DNA of 64,000 nt from Pisaster brevispinus (GCA_023634235.1 JAMKCF010000004.1:27536527-27600526), one strand, 5' to 3'; counted from the first letter of the stretch, positions 27,001 to 35,124 are shown. Translations and numbers: made by a program. Notes: a model not told the origin generated them from the sequence alone.

Positions 27001-30000
27001 ATTGTGAAATCAACGGTTAGCTTGGTAGAATTCAAACCCACAACCTTGTGATTGTAAGTCATGCAGTCTAACCAATTGACCACGGTGACCGTTCAGGACT
27101 CTTGAATAGAATTGCAATTATTCAAAAGGTTTGCGCTCCTTGCGCTTTTCTACTCTTTTCTGTTGATCTATTGGACAGGATTGTTCACATCTCCCCTTAA
27201 GTCACAACACCCCAAACTTTGGATTTTGTTAAAGTTAATATTCTTCTTGTTCATGTGCGTTGCCAGAGGTTGACCTTTAGCAACCATATGCCTGAAATCA
27301 ATCCAATCTCTAGCCCCATGTACAAATGCCAAGCCCTGCTGATTAGTGTACCTAGCCTCAATCTAGGGTTCTGATGGGATTTATTTGATGAAGTCTTGAG
27401 TCCATCAAACCAGGGCGGTAATTTGGACTTTGGAGGATTCGGCGTTGATAGAGTTAAACCTTACTCTTTAGATTATTTATTTATAGGAGCCTTTCTTACT
27501 GTATAAAATTATAGTCCAACAATGAATTAAAACTAGATGCTCAAACTGTTGGACAATGATTTTGATGAGCTTGGCAGAGCAATTATCGGGCCAACACATC
27601 TAAATAAAATGTGTCATAGGATTTGTACTGGTTTTTCTAAAAACAAAATCATAAATAAATCTATTATTGTGTATGCAAATTTACAATTGATTCAATACAG
27701 TGACGCCACACAACGGACTTAAAAATGATATGATATGAAAAGTGAGAGGTTATAAAGAGATGGATAAATCTTGTGATTGTTCTGTCCCCTCAGCCCTGCC
27801 CCAACATCAACGTCAGTTGAAGAGCAACAGCGTGTAGAAGCCATTGATGTACAGGTTGTACAGATGGTGCGTCAGACCATATTGCCCCACTCGGCGAATA
27901 CGCCGGAGCTATTTACTGCTAGGATAATGACTCTACTGAACAGGGGGTCAATTCATTCAGCTAATACCGCCAGCTTCTTAGGTAGGTCTATCACTTATAA
28001 TAATGTTGTCAGTTATTTATTTAGCGCTTTTTCCATAGCATTCAAAGCACTGTGAAAGTTATGACAGGTATGTTATGATTGAATTATGAGGTTGTTTTTA
28101 TAAGGTGATATGGTGCAGTCTCCAGCCAATTATACCAGAAACACCGGGGCAAACCCCTCCCTGAACGATTAGTTTGTACTAGGTTCTTTAAAATATACAT
28201 TCCACAACACATGGGACCAGCAGCTTTATGGACAAGGCAATAATTGTTAAGTGTCTTGCTTAAGGACACAATTGTCAAGACCGGGATTCAAACCCACACT
28301 CTGCTGGTCAAACCATTGGAGCTTGAGTCCGTAGTGTTAGACCACTCAGCCACTACACACTACAAGTATTGACTGCCGAGTTTTGACTGCACGCTAACTT
28401 TTGTATCTTTCCAAATATTAGATGTTGATAACCGCCAATTGAGGGAAGAGTTTGCCAAATCCTGTTTTGAGACGTTGCTACAGTTCTCATTTATTGCGCA
28501 TGACTTGAGTAAGATGACAGACGAGGGCGGTCTAACTAAGATGGCCCTGTCTGCTCTGCTACAACGTTGCCAAGAGGTATTACAAAAGTACGTAGAGGAC
28601 GAACGACTGAGTGGAAAATGCCCGCTTCCCAGGTGAGTTATCTGGGTCTTGCTTCCAATCAACCCATTGGGGTCAGCTATTTCACAGTTTTTTGCGTACT
28701 ACCCATGGCATTATTTTGAATAGATTTAGTCTGAGTTTATTTAAGTGGAATATTATTGCCGAAACAATGACTTAACAAAGTACAGGCATCAAACGCAGTT
28801 ATCTTTGGCACAGGGATATAAAACTAACACAAAAGCCCTCGTTGTTCAGCATGAGTTGCCCATATTATTTTCCATGGCACGCTGGAATATCACACTTGCC
28901 TCGATACTGAGAACAATGGAAACAATCATGGCTGTCATTCTGTCTATCAAAATTCCGGTATGTCAGTCAAAGGACCAAAGATCTGAAGTGTCAGATGTAT
29001 CCCTTCCTGGAGGGTTTAAGGGTACGTCATCATACTGCCTGTCGGTGATAAGGCCAGGACTTTAAATGTCTGGTGGGTTCCTGCGGACTGCCGCCGACAA
29101 AAGTATTGAATTTGTGCAGCATTTTGTCTGTTATGTGTTCACCACTACTCTAAGGAGTACTGTGGCCATTAGGGTTTACTCCCTCATCCCTAAAGCACAA
29201 ACAGCACTAAGAAGAGTCATTACAGATTCTCAGCCTCAGTCTCTTGTTTGAAGAAGCCTGGGAGACACCAGTTGGTACTGGGGCGCTCATAACCTTCATC
29301 AAAGTGGCCCTAAACCAGGTTTAGACAGCATGAGTAAGCTGTACCTGAGGTGCAGTTTAAAGTCATACTCCAGGACTCAAATCATACATAGACCGTTACA
29401 CATGGCACTTGATTTATATACTGATGATGATGTGCCAGTGTGTACACAAGTACAACCAACCGCATCACAAACTTAGGGGTCCAATCTCTGCAACCAATAA
29501 TCTGTGGAATTATATTTTGGAGTTTGTTGGCTTTTTTCGCAGTTTGTGATAATTGCCTGGTGTCGTACAGTGATCGACTTCAACTGTCTGGTACATATTG
29601 CAACAAAGTTTGGGTAGAATTCGGTAGCCGATCATATACTGAGCTTTTTGATTGCTGGTAGTCATTCAGCAATGTTCAAGACATGTGATGGTCTACTAAG
29701 ATCTAGAAGTGGTTTCAGATTTTGAATTTGTTAAATTTGCTAGAAATCTGATTAATTCAAGTATTTTTTGTGGACTTTGTTTTTAGATCGAGGATGGCTG
29801 AGATGTCGTTTGTTCTTCAAGCTATAACTACCTTGATACATTCCCTAAAGAAAGCTAACAGTGGCAATGGTAAGAGATTTCCGTTCTCTTAATGATAAGT
29901 CTAGTGAGTTCTTTTATGTGCACAACACGACACACGGGACCTACGGCTTTACATCCCAATAGAAAGACAAAGCCGATATTGTGAAGTGCCTCGCTCAAGG

Positions 30001-30700
30001 ACACAAGCGCCAGGACTGGGACCTGAACCCACTTTCTGACAACTTCAGAGCTTGAGTCTGGTGCACAAGACCGCTTGGCAAGGACCATCCACTAAAACTA
30101 ATGAGCGCTGATGCCATTCATTTTAAAATTTGTTATTCACACATTCTGCCTTATTGATAATTGATGAGTGTTTACGGTGACTGAAAGTGTTTTTTTTATA
30201 AATTATATATATATTTATTTCATTACACATCGAACAGCGCTTGCATCAATAAAAGGATGGTGATTAGAAAACAAGACAAAATGTTCAGTTTTAGATGTGG
30301 GAGGAAAACCCCAATGGGGAAAACCCCACGCAATCAGAAAGGGACTGCAACGCAATCCACATCCAAGGCTCACAGTCTGAGGTGGGATTCAGACCGGGGT
30401 TCACTAAGGTGAAAGGCAGGGAAACAAACCAAAGAGCCAACCTGAACAACAGCTGAAATGTACCCATAATCAAGACCTCCTTATCACTGTGACCCTCTTC
30501 CCCAACTATCATTCATTTGAGTTTACTTTCTTTTGACAGTGGACAATTCGACCTGGAGTCAAGTCATTGACCTGTACCCCTATCTGGTGGACTGTACCAC
30601 TTGTACCTCCTCTCAGGTGTGCAATGCACTGAAGGAAGCGCTGAGTCAGTACCAAGACCTCCTCGTTGCTCCCGTCAACAGACTCCTCAATGGCACATGA
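1..30700 (+). CDS. MON2: MON2 homologue (Sec7-related trafficking scaffold), 5'-partial, 25 exons in window
   Basis: MON2/Ysl2 is a large peripheral Golgi and endosome protein related to the BIG/GBF Arf-GEFs but without a catalytic Sec7 domain; it works with Dopey proteins and the flippase Neo1/ATP9A in endosome-to-Golgi recycling (established knowledge). The 25 exons seen here sum to 4713 nt and keep one open frame through every junction, giving 1570 residues plus stop; family members are about 1,700 residues, so roughly 150 N-terminal residues (DCB domain) lie left of the window. The exons in order cover the end of the DCB, the HUS/Sec7_N region (exons 2-6), then the long helical-repeat Mon2 C-terminal part. 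All introns are GT-AG. No Sec7 catalytic domain is seen, as expected. Exon coordinates are listed separately; introns not listed separately show nothing I recognise. Identification is by dense matches to my recollection of vertebrate MON2 and is very secure. Confidence 0.96.
610..722 (+). CDS. MON2: MON2 exon 2
   Basis: Acceptor ATCCTAG, donor TTTCAG|GTATGA. A Ser/Thr/Lys-rich linker leads into [10 protein letters not shown], the start of the HUS region. Enters with one base carried over, leaves in phase 0. Confidence 0.93.
1627..1752 (+). CDS. MON2: MON2 exon 3
   Basis: Encodes the highly conserved [20 protein letters not shown] segment of the Sec7_N/HUS region. Acceptor TGGACAG, donor AGG|GTGAGT, phase 0 at both ends. 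Confidence 0.96.
2287..2481 (+). CDS. MON2: MON2 exon 4
   Basis: Encodes [19 protein letters not shown] and, further on, [10 protein letters not shown], separated by a Pro/Ser-rich loop. Acceptor TTTGCAG, donor TTG|GTAAGT; 65 codons, phase 0. Confidence 0.96.
2733..2857 (+). CDS. MON2: MON2 exon 5 (3' end copied in a 59-bp tandem array)
   Basis: Encodes [18 protein letters not shown] and ends [10 protein letters not shown]. The last ~55 nt plus the donor CAG|GTTAGT form the first unit of a tandem array running through 3296. Only the first donor fits: reading past it meets an in-frame TAG within four codons. Ends with two bases of a codon, completed by exon 6. Confidence 0.93.
2803..3296. repeat. 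59-bp minisatellite, about 8.3 copies, spanning exon 5 end and donor
   Basis: GTATCCTAGCACTAGAGG recurs at 2803, 2862, 2921, 2980, 3039, 3098, 3157, 3216 and (last, partial) 3275, exactly 59 bp apart. Each unit contains the last ~55 nt of MON2 exon 5 and its splice donor; units differ at only a few sites (CAACCT/CAAGCT, CTCAGG/CTCGGG). The low divergence points to recent expansion. Confidence 0.97.
3684..3814 (+). CDS. MON2: MON2 exon 6 (HUS-box region)
   Basis: Encodes [16 protein letters not shown], the place that corresponds to the HUS box of BIG-type proteins, then [12 protein letters not shown]. Acceptor TTTTTGCAG, donor TCAT|GTAAGC. Confidence 0.95.
4330..4477 (+). CDS. MON2: MON2 exon 7
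   Basis: A Gly/Ser/Asn-rich linker followed by the conserved [16 protein letters not shown]. Acceptor TTTTTGAAG, donor TCTT|GTAAGT. Confidence 0.92.
4965..5158 (-). mobile_element. tRNA-derived SINE, family A, head missing
   Basis: On the minus strand this is the body and tail of the family seen complete at 28090-28362: tail block AAACCCTTATAAGGTGCTAT, then the AGAACCC and GTGTTTCTGG blocks. The tRNA-like head is absent. Confidence 0.7.
5310..5566 (+). CDS. MON2: MON2 exon 8
   Basis: Encodes [19 protein letters not shown], then a Glu/Lys/Arg-rich low-complexity stretch, as in vertebrate MON2 where this loop is also variable. Acceptor CCCTTAG, donor GAAG|GTATAA. Confidence 0.95.
5740..6017 (-). 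mobile_element. tRNA-derived SINE, family A
   Basis: Minus strand begins GTTGTGGCCGAGCGGTGTAG (A-box-like) at 6017 and has the B-box-like GTGGGTTCAAATCCC about 40-55 nt downstream, then GTGTCCTTGAGCAAGG. The order matches a tRNA-Leu-like head followed by the family body. Confidence 0.8.
6355..6436 (+). CDS. MON2: MON2 exon 9
   Basis: Encodes [20 protein letters not shown]. Acceptor CCTTGAAG, donor CATG|GTAATC; the split codon TG|C joins to exon 10. Confidence 0.95.
6985..7490. repeat. GAGTC/CAAGT-rich degenerate repeat region in MON2 intron 9
   Basis: Two blocks (6985-7085 and 7280-7490) rich in GAGTC, CAAGTC and GACTC motifs flank a segment that reappears in part at 32440-32600 (AAGACTAG-AGGAGG, then CCTGAAACTCA). 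Similar wording occurs at 3890-4000. This is a degenerate dispersed repeat. The rest of this intron (6437-9147) holds nothing I recognise. Confidence 0.6.
9148..9338 (+). CDS. MON2: MON2 exon 10
   Basis: Encodes [20 protein letters not shown], one of the best conserved MON2 segments. Acceptor CCATCCAG; donor AGAG|GTATGT. Confidence 0.96.
10035..10145 (-). mobile_element. tRNA-derived SINE, family B, fragment
   Basis: Contains the reverse complement of a tRNA-like head (GGTTTGAATCCCG box, 'GGGATTCAAACCAGGGTCCA' on +) shared with 14395-14570, 30290-30450 and 50255-50420. Confidence 0.6.
10165..10313 (+). CDS. MON2: MON2 exon 11
   Basis: Encodes a Ser/Gly-rich linker then [15 protein letters not shown]. 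Acceptor CCTTGTAG, donor ATG|GTAAGG, leaving phase 0. Confidence 0.93.
10791..11138 (+). CDS. MON2: MON2 exon 12
   Basis: 116 codons including [32 protein letters not shown] and [20 protein letters not shown]. Acceptor CTCTTGCAG, donor AGG|GTAAGG, phase 0 both ends. Confidence 0.96.
11582..11794 (+). CDS. MON2: MON2 exon 13
   Basis: Encodes [18 protein letters not shown] and [12 protein letters not shown]. Acceptor TTTCTGAAG, donor CTG|GTGAGT, phase 0 both ends. Confidence 0.96.
12678..12853 (+). CDS. MON2: MON2 exon 14
   Basis: Encodes [20 protein letters not shown] and [16 protein letters not shown]. Acceptor CCTGTCAG, donor AGG|GTAAGG. Confidence 0.96.
13192..13382. mobile_element. Decayed inverted-repeat element, relative of 48092-48299
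   Basis: Starts with TTCATGGCATGACGTTTTGA and ends with TTTGAGAAAGACTCTCTTAG followed by GGTCAAAAC, the same two end blocks as the better-kept copy at 48092-48299. It lies in the intron before MON2 exon 15. Confidence 0.65.
13499..13661 (+). CDS. MON2: MON2 exon 15
   Basis: Encodes [20 protein letters not shown] and [13 protein letters not shown]. Acceptor CACCTTAG, donor CTA|GTAAGT. Confidence 0.96.
13864..14136 (+). CDS. MON2: MON2 exon 16
   Basis: 91 codons: WNISDYLYQ, an acidic linker, [11 protein letters not shown], then [20 protein letters not shown]. Acceptor CTCCACAG, donor CAG|GTTGGT, phase 0 both ends. Confidence 0.96.
14231..14345 (-). mobile_element. tRNA-derived SINE, family A, fragment
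   Basis: Minus strand carries GTGTGGGTTCGAATCCCAG, a perfect B-box-like core, followed by the body's leader; the rest is lost. Confidence 0.65.
14395..14570 (-). mobile_element. tRNA-derived SINE, family B
   Basis: Plus strand shows GATGTGGGAGGAAAACCCCA, then CAAGGCTCCAGTCCAGGATT and a reversed tRNA-like head. Same block order as 30290-30450 and 50255-50420. Confidence 0.7.
14633..14834 (+). CDS. MON2: MON2 exon 17
   Basis: Encodes [20 protein letters not shown] and [10 protein letters not shown]. Acceptor TTACATCAG, donor TTAG|GTCAGC. Confidence 0.96.
15480..16111 (+). CDS. MON2: MON2 exon 18 (largest)
   Basis: 632 nt encoding [31 protein letters not shown], a variable Pro/Ser/Asn linker, and [20 protein letters not shown]. 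Acceptor CTACACAG, donor CAG|GTGAGA, leaving phase 0. Confidence 0.96.
16285..16560 (-). mobile_element. tRNA-derived SINE, family A
   Basis: On the plus strand: AGAAACGCCGGGG, ACGATAAGTGTTCTGGGTTC, GACTGGGACTCGAACC, then GGAGCTTGAGTC. Same order as the full copy at 28090-28362, read from the minus strand. Confidence 0.78.
16795..16945 (-). mobile_element. tRNA-derived SINE-like element, family C
   Basis: Minus strand reads GGCCTCTGGTCAAGTGGTCT and then CATGGGTTCAAATCCCTCC, A- and B-box-like blocks at tRNA-like spacing, ending 50 nt before MON2 exon 19. A similar head is at 26985-27095. Confidence 0.6.
17000..17143 (+). CDS. MON2: MON2 exon 19
   Basis: 48 codons including [20 protein letters not shown]. 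Acceptor TTTGTTCAG, donor CAG|GTCAGT, phase 0. Followed by the 8.6-kb intron. Confidence 0.95.
18955..19141. mobile_element. MITE-like element with GGGCTCAATTTCATAAAGC ends
   Basis: Left end GGCCCATTTCATAAAGC and right end, reverse-complemented, GGGCTCAATTTCATAAAGCC form terminal inverted repeats around a core full of TGCTTAGCAA motifs. A relative lies at 34798-34990, and shorter fragments with the same TGCTTAGC wording at 19290-19400 and 25375-25490. No coding capacity. Confidence 0.8.
20669..21250. mobile_element. ~580-bp non-coding element with AGCCACCCTCAGGT inverted ends
   Basis: AGCCACCCTCAGGT at the left edge is matched by ACCTGAGGGTGGCT at the right edge. An internal pair, CCCGCCTGTCGGGAACA near 21035 and TGTTCCCGACAGTC near 21160, is also inverted. 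No ORF of note lies between; best read as a non-autonomous DNA element. Confidence 0.65.
22155..22260. mobile_element. 106-bp near-perfect palindrome (hairpin element)
   Basis: The left arm AGTCAAGGC...ACCCCCAGAT, CACGCACGAAAAAA is answered by the right arm TTTTTTCGTGCGTG, ATCTGGGGGTGT...GCCTTGACT. Pairing runs nearly to the centre near CAGCTCCAGCTG. It is probably a very short foldback element. Confidence 0.85.
22432..22775. repeat. 61-bp minisatellite, about 5.5 copies
   Basis: TACCAATCC recurs at about 22442, 22503, 22564, 22625, 22686 and 22748, a 61-62 bp step. The unit includes CAGAGAAATATTTCCATCTG. Single units of the same sequence occur near 4060-4110 and 38630-38690, so the array grew inside one copy of a dispersed element. 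Confidence 0.95.
23095..23230 (-). mobile_element. Decayed SINE fragment, family D
   Basis: Shares the GGAAACTGATTGGGT and TTTTGGGTTAAACAATGAAC blocks with the family D copy at 55860-56015, but the tRNA-like part is badly eroded. Confidence 0.4.
24042..24427. mobile_element. TTAA-bounded MITE, copy 1
   Basis: Left end TTAAAGGTTAGTGTCATAGA and right end, reverse-complemented, TTAAAGGTAGTGTCATAGAT form inverted repeats bounded by TTAA. The interior includes ACCCGCTGTCACCTCGCTAA, found inverted in copy 2 (37447-37828). TTAA targets are typical of piggyBac-type transposition, which is only suggestive here. Confidence 0.8.
24498..24530 (+). CDS. Candidate 33-nt MON2 microexon (cassette)
   Basis: Inside the 8.6-kb intron, a pyrimidine-rich tract ending CTTCTGTACAG is followed by 33 nt, open in the MON2 frame ([11 protein letters not shown]), and then by the strong donor CAG|GTATGT. 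Both flanking exons (19 and 20) meet it in phase 0 and 33 is a multiple of three, so inclusion would add 11 residues without a frameshift. Vertebrate MON2 has a few more residues here than exons 19+20 alone supply, but the sequence does not clearly match them. Seen: splice signals and frame. Inferred: use as an exon. Confidence 0.4.
25744..25872 (+). CDS. MON2: MON2 exon 20
   Basis: Encodes [20 protein letters not shown] and ends VLQNILK. Acceptor TGTGTTCAG, donor AAG|GTATTA, phase 0 both ends. Confidence 0.95.
26560..26750 (+). CDS. MON2: MON2 exon 21
   Basis: Encodes [18 protein letters not shown] and [16 protein letters not shown], ending in an acidic/aromatic segment. Acceptor CACCATAG, donor ATCA|GTGAGT. 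Confidence 0.93.
26789..26832 (+). repeat. (GTTT)n microsatellite
   Basis: About ten GTTT units with one GTAT interruption, in the intron after MON2 exon 21. Confidence 0.95.
26985..27095 (-). mobile_element. tRNA-derived SINE-like element, family C
   Basis: Minus strand: GGTCACCGTGGTCAATTGGT with a B-box-like GGTTGTGGGTTTGAATTC about 35 nt on. The acceptor-stem halves do not pair, so it is not a working tRNA gene. Confidence 0.6.
27794..27981 (+). CDS. MON2: MON2 exon 22
   Basis: Encodes [20 protein letters not shown] and [14 protein letters not shown]. Acceptor CCCCTCAG, donor TTAG|GTAGGT. Confidence 0.95.
28090..28362 (-). mobile_element. tRNA-Leu-derived SINE, family A, full copy
   Basis: Read on the minus strand from 28362: GTAGTGGCTGAGTGGTCTAA (A box), GGACTCAAGCTCC (an anticodon-arm-like block resembling tRNA-Leu CAA), GTGTGGGTTTGAATCCC (B box), then the family body and, at the far end, CACCTTATAA. 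It lies just upstream of MON2 exon 23. Confidence 0.85.
28422..28632 (+). CDS. MON2: MON2 exon 23
   Basis: Encodes [18 protein letters not shown] and [15 protein letters not shown], a hallmark of the MON2 C terminus. Acceptor ATATTAG, donor CCAG|GTGAGT. Confidence 0.96.
29787..29869 (+). CDS. MON2: MON2 exon 24
   Basis: Encodes [18 protein letters not shown]. Acceptor TTTTTAG, donor AATG|GTAAGA. A SINE copy begins within about 10 nt of this donor. Confidence 0.94.
29875..30085 (-). mobile_element. tRNA-derived SINE, family A, abutting MON2 exon 24 donor
   Basis: Body block TCTCTTAATGATAAG begins within about 10 nt of the exon 24 donor; the element runs to an A-box-like CCTTGCCAAGCGGTCTTGTG on the minus strand. 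Confidence 0.75.
30290..30450 (-). mobile_element. tRNA-derived SINE, family B
   Basis: GATGTGGGAGGAAAACCCCA, then CAAGGCTCACAGTCTGAGG and GGGATTCAGACCGGGGTTCA on the plus strand, the same order as the other family B copies. Confidence 0.75.
30540..30700 (+). CDS. MON2: MON2 exon 25 (last, with stop)
   Basis: Encodes [20 protein letters not shown], then a short tail ending LLNGT and the stop TGA at 30698-30700. Acceptor TTTGACAG. Confidence 0.96.
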
Positions 30701-31649
30701 AGGGTTTTTTCTATAAAATTGTGCAAGGCATATATATTTCTATTGTATAATATTAACATAAAAGTTTAAGTGGAATATTATTTGGATTTATTGGTTTCTA
30801 TAATAATGAAGTTAATATTGATTGATGGATGTTTCTTATAATCAATTCTGTACTAAGTTTTGTCGTGTACTCGCCAAAAAGTGTGAGTGGCAGTTATGTT
30901 AAATTCCAAGTTCTGCAAACATGCAACATTTTCCTGGTACCCTCTACTCATCCCAGCTTGGATTTATAGAGTTTATGTGTACCAGTCAATTATTTGTTCA
31001 GTTGATGTAACAACTTGAGGTTGGCTGGAGCTCTAATCACCCCTAATGGTTGGAAAATTACAGAATATGTTAACCTTTCATGGAGAAAGTTGTAATTTCC
31101 GATTTTAACTTCGACATTGAAAATAAGTCCACTGCCTAAATTTTCGTCCCAGTAATTCTATGATTGTTAACATTTGAATTCCTGTAAGCAAGTCATGATT
31201 TGGTTGGTCATGATAACACATAAAGTAAAGTTACAGAAAGTTGATTTAAATTCATTTGAGATCCACTGTTAACTTATGACACTGTAAGTTAGCATCGTTA
31301 AAGGAAAAGTAAAGTTACCGCATAAAAAAAGATTAATGTGATTTGTGAAGGCGACTTAAAGTGTAAGTCATTTAAAATCTATTTGCTGATGGACCCTATA
31401 CCCTGTACCCTAGCCCTGGTTGGATACCAGGCTCCATTGCACTACACTGCATACCCTAAAATATATAGTATCAACCCATAAACGAGACTGTGATTTAGAA
31501 GGTTGCAGCCTGATTTGGTGATATTACCACAGATCTCTCATTGCATTCCAACTGCCTTGAAAGTTGTGAATTTGCAATCAAGGGATGAGGGAGATCGCCC
31601 TCTTGTGGCCATTTGTGGCTATTCGGAATCTGTAAATCTATCAAATAAA
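30701..31649 (+). other. MON2 3' untranslated region and candidate poly(A) signal
   Basis: No ORF of interest follows the stop. The first canonical AATAAA downstream on this strand that I find is at 31644-31649, so the transcript may end just after it. The end could be elsewhere, since variant signals cannot be judged by eye. Confidence 0.35.
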
Positions 31650-33654
31650 ACACCCTGTGAGTTGAGGGGCTTGCTATCAGACTCGAGAAGAGTTCACTTG
31701 CCATTTTGAGAGTTTTTTTTCTACAAGTAAACCCCTGTTTGGTGTTTACAACCAAAAGAGTCAAATTTGAATGATCCCCAAACTCAGAGTATGTGGTGTG
31801 TGTTGTGAAACTCAATGTGTGATGGCATGTGTCTATACCAACATATGATAATCTTAGCATTGTTTTAACCGGCAGGTTTCTATAATTTGCTAACAATACA
31901 GTCACAGTGTGTGTGGGGGGGAACAACGTTTTAGTTTTTCTGTTAGTATGATCATTTTGTGTCTTGGTGTTTTTATAGGTAACTGGCACCCTTTTTATTA
32001 TTATTTTTTTTAGTCCATGATTTAAAGCCGAAATGCACTGAACATGCATAGTGACTGTTCTTTTGGACTTTTACAAAAATCCTTGGGAGCCACAAATTAT
32101 AAAAAGAAAAGTTAATACTATCCATTTAAATGTATGGGTAAATTTTGAATGAGAAAAGAAGAATATTCTACTTGATAAAAAAAAACGAAATGAAAAAACG
32201 CTGTCAAAGGATTTGATTGCAGAGCGTATCATGTCTTTAAGCGCCATGGTTTCCTCCTCATTACGAGGATGTGAAAAAAAAGTGTAAATTAATACCATAT
32301 ATAATGTTGGCTACTTGTGTCGAAGAGGGCGCTATACAATCTGCCGGTTTGATATGGTTTATTAAAAGAAAGCCGTTAACAGAAAATAATATGCACTACC
32401 TTCAAAAGTAAATAATGAGTAAACAACAATACAAAGTGTTGTTGTTTTTTTGTTAAGTCCCCTCATGAAGACTAGGAGGAGGTTGGTAGAAATCTTAATA
32501 AAGCCCTGAAACTCAAAAGGGAAATTTCTTTAATCCACTAGTTTTGCAGTTGTGTAAGAAATTTATATGTTTTAACAGTTTACAAGAAGTTAAAATGTTT
32601 TATTAGTTAACAAACACGAAGTCTGAGTCCAGATAGTCGAGTCATACTTTGGGTCATTACCCATCACAAATCATGTCCGACTCTCCAAGTTATCAAAAAT
32701 GCTTTTGTCTCCATACACAAAATATTCCAGACTTTTGCTATTGTTTGAGAAATGCGTTTTGAGAAATGTGTGATTAATCTATGTTTGTTTAGTTTTAGGA
32801 ATTCAAAAGCATGTGCCATACGATTAACCTAGCCTCAGTATATGAAACTGTTTATTTCTTGCATTAAAACCTTTTTTTATAAAGGATATATATCTATTAA
32901 ACATTATAACTACACTATACTCGGTATGGTTTGGGTCAATAATAACCTGCAGTTTGCTGAAATTGTTGTTGCTTATTTGCAAGTAAAACCACAAACATTT
33001 CCTGGTGACATGTTTGTTATGATGTGACTAATATTTTGTTTGCAAAGGTGCACCGTTGTACTGACTGTTTTACAAAAAACTATTGCTTATTTTGGTGTTT
33101 CATTGTGACTGTTTACTTTTCAAGTTCACCACTTACCAACGCTTCCTGTAACTATTTGTTTAAAAACTTGGTAGCAACCTGTTCATTTACTTTCAGTGTG
33201 TATAGAGGGGCTTCAAGGTCAAATTCAGTTTTGTGATCTACTCATTTTCCTATACATAGAGTCCTGATGAAAAAAAATGGAGGAAAATTGCAAGTCTCTA
33301 AACCTCACATTAATAGGATGTAAATGTCATTGTACTTGTTACCCCTTCATGTGATTCTGTCATTATCCTAAAACATCAAATGACATCACATTTGAAAAAA
33401 GGGAGTCTGTACAGTTTTGTAAGGGAAATTTTTGTAGTTCATTCCTCAATTGTGATGATATTCAATCAAAACGCCATTGAATTTGAGCTTTTGACAAACA
33501 CAGAAGGTACTCTTTGGAATGTACAGTACATTTGCTGTTGACATCCAATGATGTCATTTTGTTTCACATTTTGCTCTGAAAGAGTATCAAATGCAATGCA
33601 GTTTACACCATTTAAACGTGAGGTAAAGACTTTTTAAAATTTCCTCAAAATCAA

Positions 33655-33860
33655 ACAATATGATTTGTTTTGTTACATTGGACAGAGGACTGCACTAGTA
33701 AACTGATTATGCATAACATGGGGTCAGGCATACCACCATAGTCAGAGTCTAACAGTTTGGGTGTAAAGTTACTGAATGGTGTTGGACTGAGGACTGTATA
33801 GTAAACTGACCATGCTTTACATGGGATCAGGCAAGCCACCATAAATCAGAGTCACCATAA
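33655..33860. repeat. Two diverged copies of a ~115-bp dispersed repeat
   Basis: The block around TAAACTGATTATGCATAACATGG is followed by a second version (TAAACTGACCATGCTTTACA) in the same orientation, each ending with GGCAtaCCACCATA-like sequence. A third copy lies at 56470-56570. Confidence 0.75.
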
Positions 33861-34797
33861 GGTGTTTGATTTTGTCACAACTAGGAAGGATCCTAGTGAA
33901 TCACTCTAGGACGTTACAGTTTACAGTCAAATTGGAACTGTCCAATGTGTTTATAGTGATATAATGTTAAAAGCTATAGATTCAAGAAGTTGGATTTTAA
34001 TTCCGTGTTCAAAATGTTAACCTGATAGAGGAGGTTACAAAATACCCCTGAATACCATCAAGCCACTGGAGTTCAAATTCGACTTCATTCCACACCTCAA
34101 AGTTCACTAAGGAACCACGGAGAAAGACAATTTCCTCCAATGGTGGAACTGTGGCCAAGGGATGCTTCAAACACTAATCTACCAATAATGCAAAGAAAAC
34201 AGTGCTGTAGAGAAACTATAAGGTCATTAGGGCCGCTTGTATGGACTTAAGAAATTTGGTTTTGCATATTTTTGGAGCTCCCTGTCAGGATCATGAGTGG
34301 TCTCCTAAGTAACTTTTGAGCAAAAAGTAAAATGCATTTATTTGTGGCAATTGTTGTTGTTTTTCAGGTTTTTTTCAGATTTATTTTTCTTTAACACCCC
34401 TTTGATCATTACGGATATGAAATTGCACTGAGCTGATGATTTGTGGTTTGGTGCTTAGTTTTGCAGGGCATACCCACTCTCCGTATTTAGTGCTCAGTAG
34501 CTGTGTGAGTTTAGTCCCTGGGTACGATGAGTCAGTGAAAACAGAAGAGCAGACAGTCACAGTGCAAAGTAATGCACTTTCCACTCATTGCAGAACCAAT
34601 TATATTATCTGCACTTGAAGCATCCTACAGGAAATTACGTTAGGAAAGAATGGGCAGTACCTAAGAGGAAACTGATAATAGTTCATTATTGATGGGCGGT
34701 TGTGCTGTGTTTGGTATTAAACTGTGACCAGTGCAATGTATTTATCTTGGAATGTACGACATACGAAGATGTGTTCATCCCTGCAACTCAAACCTAG

Positions 34798-34990
34798 GCC
34801 CAATTTTATAGAGCTGCTTAAGCAGAAAATATTGCTTAATAATTTAGTGCTAAGTGAAAATGAGTACGATACCAGTCACAAATTGTACTTGTGACATAAT
34901 ATTTTAGCTGGGAAGCATATTTTGCTGTACTTTGGTACTTTTTGGGCTTAAGCAGAAATAACTAAGCTTAATGTTTTTGCTTGTCAGAAG
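34798..34990. mobile_element. MITE-like relative of 18955-19141
   Basis: Starts CCCAATTTTATAGAGCTGCT and is filled with TTAAGCAGAAA/TGCTTAATAA motifs and the same 'ACCAGTCACAA' core as the copy at 18955-19141. The right end is poorly preserved. Confidence 0.6.
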
Positions 34991-35124
34991 GTTACTGGTG
35001 CTCAAATGCCTTGTAATATGTACCATTTGTGGTTGGTTTCCTGTTTGATTTGGGGTTTTGTTTTTGTTTTTGCTTTGCAGGAAATGTTTAAGATGTATTG
35101 TCTGCAGCTCAAACAGCTCTGAAA

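Noticed and set aside
28745..29251. Two abutting frames (107 and 61 codons) in the same phase, separated by one stop, in the MON2 intron after exon 23
   Set aside because: No transposon or gene motif could be recognised and no promoter is visible; could be an old repeat fragment, but there is not enough to call it.
31495..32049. 184-codon open frame on the minus strand, the longest in the intergenic part
   Set aside because: Lies antisense in and beyond the presumed MON2 3' UTR, has no recognisable motif, no clear promoter or splice sites, and ordinary low-complexity composition; judged a chance ORF.
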